Part shown: positions 12,246 through 22,380 of the stretch, piece by piece | How the letters are laid out: every line of letters starts with the position of its first letter | Numbering within the stretch: position 1 is the first letter of the stretch | Assembly: GCA_026874595.1 (NCBI GenBank) | Contig: CM049318.1 | Location: 23,748,456 to 23,812,455, forward strand | Reading direction: 5' to 3' | Length of the DNA stretch: 64,000 nt | From: Sipunculus nudus | Lineage: Eukaryota > Annelida > Sipuncula > Golfingiida > Sipunculidae | The notes under the pieces: model-generated | Told to the model about the DNA's origin: nothing | The model's database searches: none | The model's input: the letters and a program-made list of their open reading frames with translations, nothing else | Position numbers and translations under genes: made by a program

Positions 12246-12642
12246 CCTTAGATTTGCCCCTGCAGTTTGTTACATTGAAGAATCTGGACACAAACAGAAG
12301 GGTAAATGTATGAGTTAATACCCTCTTTTTACAGAAGTAAACGTCATTAGGGCCTCCTGTAACTTAATTTTGCAATCAAAATTGGTGAGGGATCCTTGAT
12401 AAGTCAGTTTTGCATAAACACTGCACAAATACAACCATGAATATCCGGTAAGGAAACTTATGTTACAGCTGAACGAAATGTTGTATGATTATGTTTTGTT
12501 TCATCTCATTTCAGTTAAGATTTGATAATGTCAAGGTCTGTTATTTATAGAGTATTGTATGAGCAGGTACAAATGGTTACTTCAGTCATGGCTGTCAGTG
12601 TAGGCAGGCAGCAATTGTCTTGATGTATAGCATTTGCTTCTT

Positions 12643-12644
<2 letters not shown>

Positions 12645-12694
<50 letters not shown>
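12645..12694. repeat. (TA)n microsatellite
   Basis: About 25 perfect TA units. Confidence 0.97.
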
Positions 12695-12696
<2 letters not shown>

Positions 12697-13949
12697 GTGG
12701 GTGTTATATATGTGAAAGTTGCACCTAGTCTGATGAATATAACTACAATGTCGGTATTGTTAGTGAATAAAAAATGAGTTGTGTATACAACTACCAAACA
12801 TACGTCGTTATATTAACATACAACGCACACTTTAAGTTTTAATGCAGCAAAACATTAAGTATATCTTTTGTACCTTCACAAGTGATTTCACTCATGCATT
12901 TGTACATGATCAGTATACAATATTACATTCCGTAATAACTTCAGTCTGCATACACAGTTGAATACAATAAACAAGTTTCACTATGTTAACGTCGTCATTT
13001 TCTGTTGTATACTAGTACAGTGTTATTCCTTCCTGATTAAATTGGACTCTTATGTAAAATTAAGCCTTGAAATGGAGAGTTCGTTGCCTATGCAGTGAGA
13101 GCTTTTCCCATTCTTTATTTAACGGATCTGTAGGCACTTAGTTCGAGAACCTATTAAGTACATTACAACGCAACACACTAAAATAGCATTTTAGCTATCA
13201 TAAATATATCTCGTATGGTTTCAGAAACAAACAAAAAATGGCTTGAATACTCGATACTTACTTTTTTACCAAAGTCATATATACTTGAACGATTGAAGTG
13301 AGGCAGGCTATATTTTAAGAAGTGATTTGTGACATCTAGCTGTTCAGGAGATATTGTTTATATATGGTGTATCGACTAAAGCTTCTATATTTTATGGGAG
13401 AAACCCTCGCTGTGTAGTCTTCGGATTCTTGAAGGACGGGGGGCTAATAAATAGTATGATTTAATTGGGTTATCCTAACTGTAGCTGATTATGGTCTGTT
13501 CATTAAATGTTATTACCTTTACTTTCCTAAATTGTGTATATCGTGACGTCATGATATTACTGACGGGTACATCGCGCCTAGTTTTGGGCCAGTTTGTCAG
13601 TGTGTGCATGTGATCAGGAACCATATGATATATGGTAGTTACGCCATTATTTATTTTTCATGAATACCTACATGCCAGACGAGTTACATTGAATTGTTAA
13701 AGATTTGTTTATGGTAAATCTTTCATAATCCATTGGAATTCGTCCTGGTGGCACAGCATGGCCAAATAATAAATGCCCATAATCAACCGGGTTTACATCC
13801 AGGACATTCAAATCATCTTTATGGGCCTAACCCAATCAAGGTAATATGTAACACATTACATTTATATAGTTATAGGCAGAGCTATTATAATAGTATATAT
13901 CGCAGTTTGGAACTCTAATATTGAAGCTGGTGTTAAGTAAGCGAGTTTT
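12695..13949. other. Unique sequence, no gene seen
   Basis: No supported exon. One palindromic CRE-type octamer TGACGTCA lies at about 13544-13551, but nothing around it suggests a promoter. Confidence 0.35.
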
Positions 13950-13962
13950 AAATCGAGGGACT

Positions 13963-14250
13963 AGGACGCTGCCTAGTAGTTAAGGAGTCTTGGACTTCAG
14001 AGCTGAGCGTCCCAGGTTCAAACCCCACCGGTGCCTCAATGGCATAATGGTGAAATTTCGTTATAGAACCTCAGAGATTCGCTCTAATGTCTTTACGGCA
14101 GGGTTTGACTTCTCGATTATTCCCGACTCGGTGCATATAAAACTTGAAATCCAGAAGGCTTAAATAATAACATAATCTTATCATGTGGATACCTTCATCC
14201 TCATTTAATACACAGTACCAACAACAGGCCATGGACCTATCTTTATTAAA
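13963..14250 (+). mobile_element. tRNA-derived SINE with perfect 13-bp target-site duplication
   Basis: The head contains pol III promoter boxes: box A-like 'gcctagtagttaagg' (about 13971-13985) and box B GGTTCAAACCC at 14015-14025, spaced as in tRNA genes. A non-tRNA body and an A/T-rich tail ending 'tttattaaa' follow. The 13-mer AAATCGAGGGACT stands immediately before (13950-13962) and after (14251-14263), a direct proof of retroposition. The perfect duplication suggests a fairly recent insertion. The head does not fold as an intact tRNA, so it is not called as a tRNA gene. Confidence 0.85.
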
Positions 14251-14843
14251 AAATCGAGGGACTCCTTTTCACAACATCAGATGAGGGGCATTTAATAGGA
14301 TTCCAGATGGACGCTATGCCATATATGAGCGACAATCTGTATTTGACTTACTTTTACACATACATTACACCCAAGAAATAAAAGATTTTGATATGTATGA
14401 CATGTAAGTACTTGGCATTTACACATTTTAATGTTTAATTGCTAAAATTAATTAATTGTGTTTATTGTATCTCCATATTAGAGGTTGGATGTACCATTGT
14501 TCTTTGCACTTTTGAGACGCGGCCGCAATAAATCGACCAGAGAGGGATAACCAGAAATAAATGTTGGCAATTCTCCTTCAAATGTTACCAGGAAATAAGT
14601 TTAAGTGAGTGGAAAAGTCTATTTAAAATAGGGTCATAACGTTTTCCGTGTATGACTTTGATCTTGCTTTTTTGGGTGAAATTTACACAATACATAAGAC
14701 ACCCAAGAGCGGTTGATGGATTGCCCTGATATTTGGCTCAACCATTGACCACAGTTCCATGATAACGCTAAGTTATCTTGCACACAAGATTGGACTTCGC
14801 ATGTTTTTGTCAACAGGCTTGTCCCCTCCCCCTCCCAAAATCT

Positions 14844-14916
14844 TGACAATTAAGTTTAAAAGGTTTCTCAATTATTTTAGCTCTTCCTGACAATTAAGTT
14901 TAAAAGGTTTCTCAAT
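14844..14916. repeat. 29-bp direct duplication, period 44
   Basis: 'tgacaattaagtttaaaagg' and the next nine bases occur identically at 14844-14872 and 14888-14916, with a short spacer. Confidence 0.9.
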
Positions 14917-14923
14917 ATATATA

Positions 14924-15106
14924 GTGTTATTATTTTGTAATATTTTGTTAGTAGTTCGCCATGTTTATAAATTTTTTTAAAATGTGACAGAGTTTATTTT
15001 TCTATTGGACTCAAGATGGGCTCGGCCTGATTTCTTGAGTCCTTACCTCAAACTCTGAGTACAAGTCCGAGTCCTAAAAAAAATTGACTCGAGTCCGGCA
15101 TCACTG
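14924..15106 (+). mobile_element. hAT-like MITE fragment (right end)
   Basis: The region ends 'gactcgagtccggcatcactg'-type. Its last 16 bases are the reverse complement of CAGTGATGCCGGACTC, which closely matches the left end of the related copy at 19819. The interior ('agtgttattat' stretch, 'gactcaagatgggctcgg', repeated GAGTCC phrases) parallels the right half of that copy. The left half is missing. CAGTG-type ends suit hAT transposons; no 8-bp duplication can be checked because the left end is lost. Confidence 0.6.
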
Positions 15107-15162
15107 GTTTGTGCCGTTTTATCATGCGGATGCGAAAGGAACAGAGATACCATCCCCCCTCC

Positions 15163-15177
15163 CACACACACACACAA

Positions 15178-15264
<87 letters not shown>
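15163..15264. repeat. (CA)n then (TA)n microsatellite
   Basis: A short CA tract is followed by about 38 mostly perfect TA units with three interruptions. Confidence 0.97.
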
Positions 15265-15541
15265 TGTTTCGAAGACATTTTGCCCAGGGGAAAATGATGT
15301 TTGGCCAATTCCAGATTCGTTCCCATATCGATGGCGCACATGTCTGCCGTTTCATACAGCGTCGCAAAAAAAGCTTTACTAGCAAGACTGTTCTGTCCGC
15401 TTTTATATACAAATCGTTACAATATAAAATGGTATACACATATGCTTCCTCGTAAAAAAGGCAGTGACGGGAACACTATCTTATATTGAGATCTACGATC
15501 CATACTGGATATTTCTATGTAAAATAAAAGCTTTCAGGAGC

Positions 15542-15544
<3 letters not shown>

Positions 15545-15622
<78 letters not shown>
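15545..15622. repeat. (TA)n microsatellite
   Basis: About 39 TA units, one of the longest in the window. Confidence 0.97.
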
Positions 15623-15626
<4 letters not shown>

Positions 15627-15963
15627 GAGAGATAAAGCCCAGGCATCAGTCTGCAAGCAGTATTGTGGTCTCCATACACAGCTTGTAGTGTAGTTGACCT
15701 CACACTGGTTGACTGAACACTGAAACAGCGTTCAAGATTTTATCATAGAGCGTGGGCTTTTATGGCACAGAGTGAAATTACTTCCAAACAGGCTACACAC
15801 ATAATATGGGTATTGTCTTTTTTACGTTCTAATCAATGGCCTTTGTTGTATGGCCTGGGTACTGACATAAATGATTTTTAATGCATTTACATTTATATAA
15901 CCACAGGTGATTGGTTTGGTGATAATCTAAACATTTTATTTTTTTCCAATATTATATATGTAC

Positions 15964-16090
15964 AGTGAATCTCGGTAACAAAGGACTACCTGCAGGGTCA
16001 TCCAAAGTGGTCGTGTTAACTGGACGTTCGTGTTAGCTGTACCAGAAAAGCGGTCGTCTTAGCGGGGGTGGTCGTCAAAGGGGGTTTTTT
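15964..16090 (+). repeat. Fragment of a dispersed 'CAGTGAATCTCGGTAACAAAGG' type repeat
   Basis: The segment opens CAGTGAATCTCGG and contains three phrases built on 'ggtcgt(g/c)tta'. It has the same wording style as the segments at 59023 and 60519, and looks like the terminal part of a DNA transposon with internally repeated ends. Family not identified. Confidence 0.4.
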
Positions 16091-16559
16091 ATTGAATACC
16101 ATCTAATGGATTAACAATTCGTTCAAACTCATATCATTTCATTTTTTATCTTTATTTTTTTGCTATACTACTTTTCATTATAAAAAATCCGCCTCAGCAT
16201 ATATTCTAGTAGTGTATATTTGTATCTTGTTGTAATGGTCCTGAGGTCATAAACGTGTAGGATTACTTCTGAATAAAAAGCTAGTAATCGTATCAAATCT
16301 ACGGGAATTCCCAGAACTCGCAGACGGTGTGGCGAGATCTGAGATTAAGGGGAACCAGAATGTATGGTGCTTGTTATATTCATCAACTTTTTGGGATCGT
16401 CAAATAATGGGACCCATAATATAATAAATCGCTTTCGAAATCGCAGTTACTATACAGCATATTTATAAAGAGTACTGTGTCGTCTGTTTTTGGTTTTACA
16501 ATTTATCATTAACCTCATCCAAACTTTTCATTTCATATCGATGTCATATTACTCCTGTC

Positions 16560-16800
16560 ACGGGGTCTGCTCATTGGTCCGATAGCCCTTCGGACTGACA
16601 GCCCAATGGTCCGACAGTTCATTGGTCCGAGATCTGATCGGTCGCGTAGCCGTCAGATTATTAGTCAAACACACCATTCTCCGACATGTAATCCATTCCA
16701 AAGCCATTAGACCATTGGTCCGACAAATCATTTGTCCGACTTCTGATCGGTCACATAGTATTCATTTCAGACCAAGAAGCCGTCGGACTTTAGGCGCAAG
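16560..16800. repeat. ATTGGTCCGAC short-repeat cluster
   Basis: The phrase (C)ATTGGTCCGA, exact or with one change, occurs near 16573, 16602, 16619, 16713 and 16729. 'CTGATCGGTC' follows twice (16633 and 16744), and GACGG/CCGTC companions occur between. This is a degenerate minisatellite of about 14-16 bp units, possibly the terminal repeats of an old element. Confidence 0.7.
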
Positions 16801-17880
16801 GCCTTTGGTAATCAGGTTTATCCGTTCGTCCCTCTGTATGTCCGTTCTCTTAACCCACTCTAACACACACATTGTCTTAAGAACCATTTCTTATATACCT
16901 TTTGTTTAGGAAAAATGGGTTGTCGGAATAAATAACTGACGGATTATAGGCCATAGACCATCTAACACAAGATCGATAAAAATTATGCCGATGCCTTTGT
17001 CGATGGCGTGCAGAAAACGTACCATAATATTATTTTTTAAAGTATAATTTCCGTATATTATAGTACATATAGATAAAAAACATTCGTTACGTTTATGTTG
17101 TCATCAGTATTTCAATAAGAGCTTACTTCCTGATGGTTTCAGCTCATCAACAAATAAAGGATTAGGTCACATCTGATTTAAAAATGAGCTTGATCACGCG
17201 TCGTCGGTCGTCCGTCATCAGTTGTCACACGATTACCTGTTCTCATCACACCGTTCATGCTCAAGTATATTGACGACGATGGAATATACCTACTTTATAT
17301 TCCATTACACAGGTTCGCATTATTTCTAAAGGCTTTGTGCAATATATCAAGTATTTTATATATACTGAGTCTTAAGATAAGGAGGTTTTTTAAGCTTTTA
17401 TATATCTATGTATACATATGATTAGATAAATGAATAAATGTGAAAGAAATACCATTCTGAAGCAGCGTAGTTTGTTTGTCCTTGAAACCTTCTGAGTAAA
17501 TTTCCAACGGAGTTATAGGCCTCCCCTCCCCCCCCCCCCTTTCCCCCCGCTTCCATGAGTAAGTGTCCCCCCTTTGGAGCTGCCTTTGTTCAGGCGGACA
17601 GCGCTGGCCTGTGATGCCCCCATGCATGTATTCACATCTTCCTGCCACACACCGTAGCTGGATCGGGATACGTTTCGGATCTGGTCAGCCGGAATGTTTG
17701 CGGCGTGATGCGGTCACTGAGTGCTTTCCCGCGGTTTATATGGGGTCTGATGAGTACATTCCTATGGTTACATTTAGGTACAGATATTTTAGGTGATGGG
17801 GGGGGGGGGGGGGGGTGATGTAGCCTGAGTCAATCAGACTCAATATCAATAGGCTCAGCCGTTATTTTATGACAGGGCAT
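16801..17880. other. No gene supported; C-rich patch and poly-G
   Basis: A GC-richer patch at 17530-17760 has short ORFs on both strands but no recognisable protein. A run of about 18 G lies at 17798-17815. I could not support an exon here. Confidence 0.35.
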
Positions 17881-17899
17881 TGAGTCAAATTGATGATAA

Positions 17900-18012
17900 T
17901 AATATTATATTATATTATATTATATTATATTATATTATATTATATTATATTATATCATATTATATATATATAAATAATGATGATGATTATAATAATAATA
18001 ATAATAATAATC

Positions 18013-18043
<31 letters not shown>

Positions 18044-18060
18044 TAATAACAATAAAAATT
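17900..18060. repeat. (TTATA)n then (AAT)n simple repeats
   Basis: A pentanucleotide array at about 17905-17965 is followed by an ATA/AAT trinucleotide array at about 17985-18058. The Asn-rich ORFs across it are artefacts. Confidence 0.95.
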
Positions 18061-18349
18061 ATAGGCCTACTGAGTCAAATTACTGGACTTCTTTTAGATA
18101 CCGCAGCGTGCAAAAATGTATCGACAAGATTTCATTTGTTTTTTTATTTCTTAACTTCTCCATGTATTGACTAGCTTCAATATGACTTATTTTCCAAAAC
18201 TGACCTGGTCTGAATGAGAGTCAGAGCTAGCAAGTTGATGAGCGATGATGGAGAAACGCTAATAATATCAATGGAACCTTGACAATTAAAGTTGTTTCAA
18301 AAGAAATGAAAAATGGGTTAAATAAATTAATTGATACAGTTAACGTTTC

Positions 18350-18493
18350 ATGTCCTCTCAATGCAAAGTGCTCGGCCGGGTCGTTTTATCGGACACAGTG
18401 ATCCTGGTGTACCTGATGACCTTTTATGACGTCACGGCTGTGGTTATACCCAATGAATGGCCACTGTTAGCCACTGTCCCAGGGCATAGCTGA
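18350..18493 (+). CDS. Possible 47-residue small ORF, unknown
   Basis: ATG at 18350 opens 47 codons, ending at TGA 18491-18493. The encoded peptide starts MSSQCKVLG and has a hydrophobic middle (VILVYLMTFYDVTAVVI) that could be one membrane segment. Base composition is higher in GC than the surroundings and a perfect CRE octamer TGACGTCA lies inside. I recognise no family and there is no splice or expression evidence, so it may be chance or a fragment of an exon. Confidence 0.15.
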   Translation: MSSQCKVLGRVVLSDTVILVYLMTFYDVTAVVIPNEWPLLATVPGHS

Positions 18494-19755
18494 CGACACC
18501 CAGGTGTCAAGCTATGAAGATCTTATCAGTGGACGTATCACTGGATCACAAAGGTTATATACTGCAAAAATGGATTATTGAATGCCTTGACGTGACGATC
18601 GAGTGCAATAGCCAGGGACTCATAAATGAGTGTTTTTATTACTCGTTTTTGACCCGGTACGGGATAATAGGCATGTTCTTTGTTCATATCTGGAATTTTG
18701 TTTTTGTTACCAGCGGTTTTCTTGTACAATCACAAATGATTCAATAAACAGCCCAGGGTCGCTTTTTTTAAATATAACACTTTACACAACAAACTGCACA
18801 CTGTTTTTTTTCTGCAGATGGTTTTCAAATGAACAGATTCTTGTAAAAAGTATGTTGCAGTATTAATAATTCATGTTATTATGTTTCACATTTTTATTTT
18901 TGTTTTAATATTTGCCTCCGCCAGGAGGGAATGCGTTCATCCCTGTCTGTATGTATAATTGTTCACAACATAACTCACGCAACCATGAATGGATTTTCAT
19001 TAAAAATATTCAGGACATTTCGGGGTAGGAGCCAATGAAGAATCGATTAGATTTTGGTGTAGATCCGGCACATGATCCAGATTCAGGAACGTTACCAAGG
19101 AAAATTCACAAATGCAAAGCAAATATACACAAATGAACCTTGGAGTTTGGGCCGAATAAGTGAACGCAAACAAGGTTTTGGGAGCATCCCACAATCGGGA
19201 CTGCCAAAAGCTCGGAGGCTTGCATTCCTTACAATAAAGATTTATATTATATATATATATTTTCTTATAGGCAGAGTTCCAATAAGTCTTACGGGTATAA
19301 GAAACAAATGGAATATATCTGATTTGGAACAAAACAATTTATACCATGACAGTATTAGAATGTAATAAATGCAGCTTCGGTGATATGGTTTTCTGAATAA
19401 ATGTGCAACCAGAGACAAACGTTGCCTGTAAAAGTAAGAAAATGAAATCAATGCTGAATATATATTGTCAAAAAATTATCGAAAATCAAATGACTGAATA
19501 ATTTAGATATTAGCCTGATATGTGTGAAGTTATTCTACGTTTCATTAGGAATTGAAATAATTGAAGTCTTTAGTTTGCTTACATTTAAATTTTCATGGGA
19601 CTGGGGTCAATTGCAATTGTGAAGGAGTTTGGGGATAGTGTGTGAGATAAAATGTTAGCCCCCCCCCCCCCCTCCCCAAGGTTAAAATATGACTTCTTTA
19701 CTGTTCCGTTACACGATTAAATAACATCATCAACTTTCATATTCACTCCTAAGTT

Positions 19756-19795
19756 ACTCAGTTACAGTTATAGTAACTCAGTTACAGTTATAGTA
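19756..19795. repeat. 20-bp perfect tandem duplication
   Basis: 'actcagttacagttatagta' is present twice in a row, with at most one base different at the junction. Confidence 0.9.
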
Positions 19796-19818
19796 ATGAC
19801 CTTAACGAGGGATGGTAA

Positions 19819-20385
19819 CAGTGATGTGGCCGACTCCACACGATCCGAGTTCGAGTGCTAGTCCGCGTCCTGACCACTCGAGTCAAAGTCCGAGTCTCTG
19901 TGGTTCGAGTCCAAGTCAATCTTCGAGTCAGAGTCATTTAGATTCCAAGTCCGAGTCTGAGTCCAATACAATTGTTCTTAAAAAGCAAATTAAAAGTAAC
20001 TGTAAATGTCAGATTATTGTGTATATTTTTAATTTAGTTTACATATGCTTTTACTATAATGGTTAATTACATTAAGCCCCCGGTGAAGAGCGGAAGCTTG
20101 TTATATCTCGTGTTTTTATGTTGCTATTAATAAAGTGTTATTATATTATATATTGTTATTATTATAATATTTTTTTCAGTAGTTAACACATGTAAATAAG
20201 TCTTTAGAGTAGATGACAGTGTTTTCTTAAATTAACGATGGACTCGGGATGATTTCTCGAGTCATTAGTATACCTCCAGGTCCGAGTACAACTCCGTGAC
20301 CAGAACCCTCGAGTGTCCAAGTCGTGTCAACGTCCCTAAAAAAAGTGAACTCGAGTCCGGACTCGCGTTCAAGTCCAAGTATTAT
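19819..20385 (+). mobile_element. hAT-like MITE rich in GAGTCCGAGTC phrases
   Basis: The left end CAGTGATGTGGCCGACTC matches, apart from an inserted pair of bases, the inverse of the right end of the copy at 15091-15106. Both outer regions are dense in GAGTCC/GAGTCA direct phrases, and the middle is AT-rich with a TTATTATA stretch. The right end lacks the final CATCACTG, so it is truncated or diverged. It lies in the centre of the inverted-repeat element 18913-20839. Confidence 0.6.
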
Positions 20386-20839
20386 AAATAACAAGTAATC
20401 TCCATTACAATAAATGCAAGACTCCGAAGTGTATGTGTGTGTGTGGGGGGGGGGGTGTCTATTGTGGGATGCTCCAAAAACCTGGCAGTTTGCATGCACT
20501 TTATCGACCATTTATCCAATTCGTGCTTAAGTGACTCAAGGTTCATTCGTGCTTAAGTGACGGTGCATTTGTAAACATTCCTTGATTGCGTTCCTGCGAT
20601 TGATCATGTGCCGGATCCACACCAAATTCTTTTAAATTCTTCAGTGGTCCATTCCTGAAATTCTTTTTAGATTTCATGAGATCCCGTTCTTGACTGTGTG
20701 AGATATGTTATGAACAAACACACACACACACACACGAACGCCCCCTCCCCTGCCAAACCCCCAACCGCTACACATAGACATGCACGAACACATACACATA
20801 CAGGAACTGGGATGAGCACTTACCCTCCTGGCGGAGGCA

Positions 20840-22380
20840 TCAATTAAATTATTTTTTATGTTACCTGTAAAGCAAAGATTGATTTTATAAATATAATGTG
20901 TCATAATATGGGTCAGTAATGTATGTCCCCCCTTTCGAAACAAAATAATATGTGCTTTAATATATTCTGTATAGGTTTCTTGATAGTGAGATCGATAATA
21001 TTAAACCCTCGCAAAACATTGAAAAGGGGCATAATTTCAAATATTAATCCTGGCCAATGTAAAGCCAACCAAGCTATATCCGAGTGTAAAATTTTCTCGT
21101 TTAGATAACGAAATTGGAGGAAAGGTACGTGAGGTAATGTTAATGTAAAGTATATGTTATATTGAGCCATGTTAAATTGCTTATATCCCATTGCAATAAA
21201 ATTCGCGAGGGTTCCATTTTCGCGATCTTATAATACAGTAACCTACATATAGTGTATCCATTGCAATGGCGGATCCAGAACAAAATGTTAGGGGGGGGGG
21301 GCAGCTCTAAGGTCGAGGGCGCGTATAGCCCCTGAAGAGGGAACGGGGTAGGAGGGGGTGTCCCCCTCACATCGTGCGGAAATGTTTTGAAGAAATGATG
21401 ATTAAGAAATCGAATCTGAGCATTTTTTAGGCACGTTCGTTTCTGATAAGTTGGATACAAAGCAGAATTTTAGAATATAACTCTGGCCTTCATGTGTTCA
21501 TGTATTTCTTCAGTACAGGACAAGCTTCAAGTGGATACAGTATCGCAGATATAGGACTTTATTCCATAGCATTTTCTCATGTGACAAGTTAATATTTCTG
21601 GTACTGTTTGTTCCTTGGGTTTTCATGCAGTCTTGATTATCCTGATGTAATATTACTAATATTTCCCTGCTGAGAAGTTATAATATTGATACAAATTGCA
21701 ATTTCCACCAGTCCGAAATATTCTAAGAGGGGGGGGGGGGGGGGGGGGAGCATCGCCCCCTGTGCCCTATTTGGATCAGCCACTGCATTGTTCTATTTAC
21801 TTTTTAATATGTTGGCTCGGTCATATAAGCGGGTATATTTGCAGATAATATGAAGATCAAATAGTATTTATAATATCTTTCTTTAATATAAAGGTAACAT
21901 TAAATCAATATTTTGCATTTCGACTTTTAAACCGACAGGCGTGGCTAAAATACATAAAATTCCAAGCAGGCTACATTATAAATGATCGATCACTTGTGTA
22001 GATAAGACGTCTTATCCAAGATATTCGCGAATTTGAAACCCTCGCGAACAAAACGCCAACCACAATATCACAATATATATGCTCCCTTGAGAAGAATGTT
22101 AAGTGTACATCGATTTTGATACATTTATTTAAATTATCTTTCTGGGGTCTTAATACCAGTGGCAATCTGTCCCACTAATGGATACACTGTAATGAAAAGA
22201 TCTTTCCTCATAATATTTCGGGCTGGTTATTGGCACTTTAAATGTACAAGCGTAAATATATCGCAAAGTTATTGCCATCAAAAAATCAGTAACTGTATAT
22301 CAAACGGTCAACATTATCAATGCTCACATTGTGTAGCCACTTATCTGTGACGGATACAATTAGGACCCTGGTAGCCACAT
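20840..22380. other. No gene; two G-tract repeat segments
   Basis: 21267-21375 ('atggcggatccag' then 11 G) and 21720-21786 (about 20 G, then 'ggatcagccactgcattg') belong to the G-tract repeat family. The rest is AT-rich with no supported exon. Confidence 0.5.

Larger units (their letters stand above)
18913..20839. mobile_element. Inverted-repeat element, ends TGCCTCCGCCAGGAGGG
   Basis: The 17-mer TGCCTCCGCCAGGAGGG at 18913-18929 is met by its exact reverse complement at 20823-20839. The similarity continues inward for about 300-380 bp per arm: 'gatccggcacatgatc' at 19064-19079 against its inverse near 20601-20616, and 'gggagcatcccacaat' near 19180 against its inverse near 20461. The centre has collected other insertions (hAT-like MITE, TA tract). 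No transposase is encoded. A partial third arm lies at 29740-29930. Confidence 0.75.

Noticed and set aside
14015-14025. Box B sequences at 14015, 41389 and 57709 as tRNA genes
   Set aside because: The flanking heads do not fold into complete cloverleaves and each is followed by a SINE body; one has target-site duplications.
11405-15703. ORFs rich in Tyr-Ile (YIYIYI) at 11405-11632, 12582-12797, 15048-15455 and 15515-15703
   Set aside because: They are translations of (TA)n microsatellites; any frame through such a tract is open.
17406-17796. ORFs on both strands in the C-rich patch
   Set aside because: Frames are short, differ between strands, and show no known motif.
17880-18174. Asn- or Ile-rich ORFs
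   Set aside because: Products of the AAT trinucleotide repeat.
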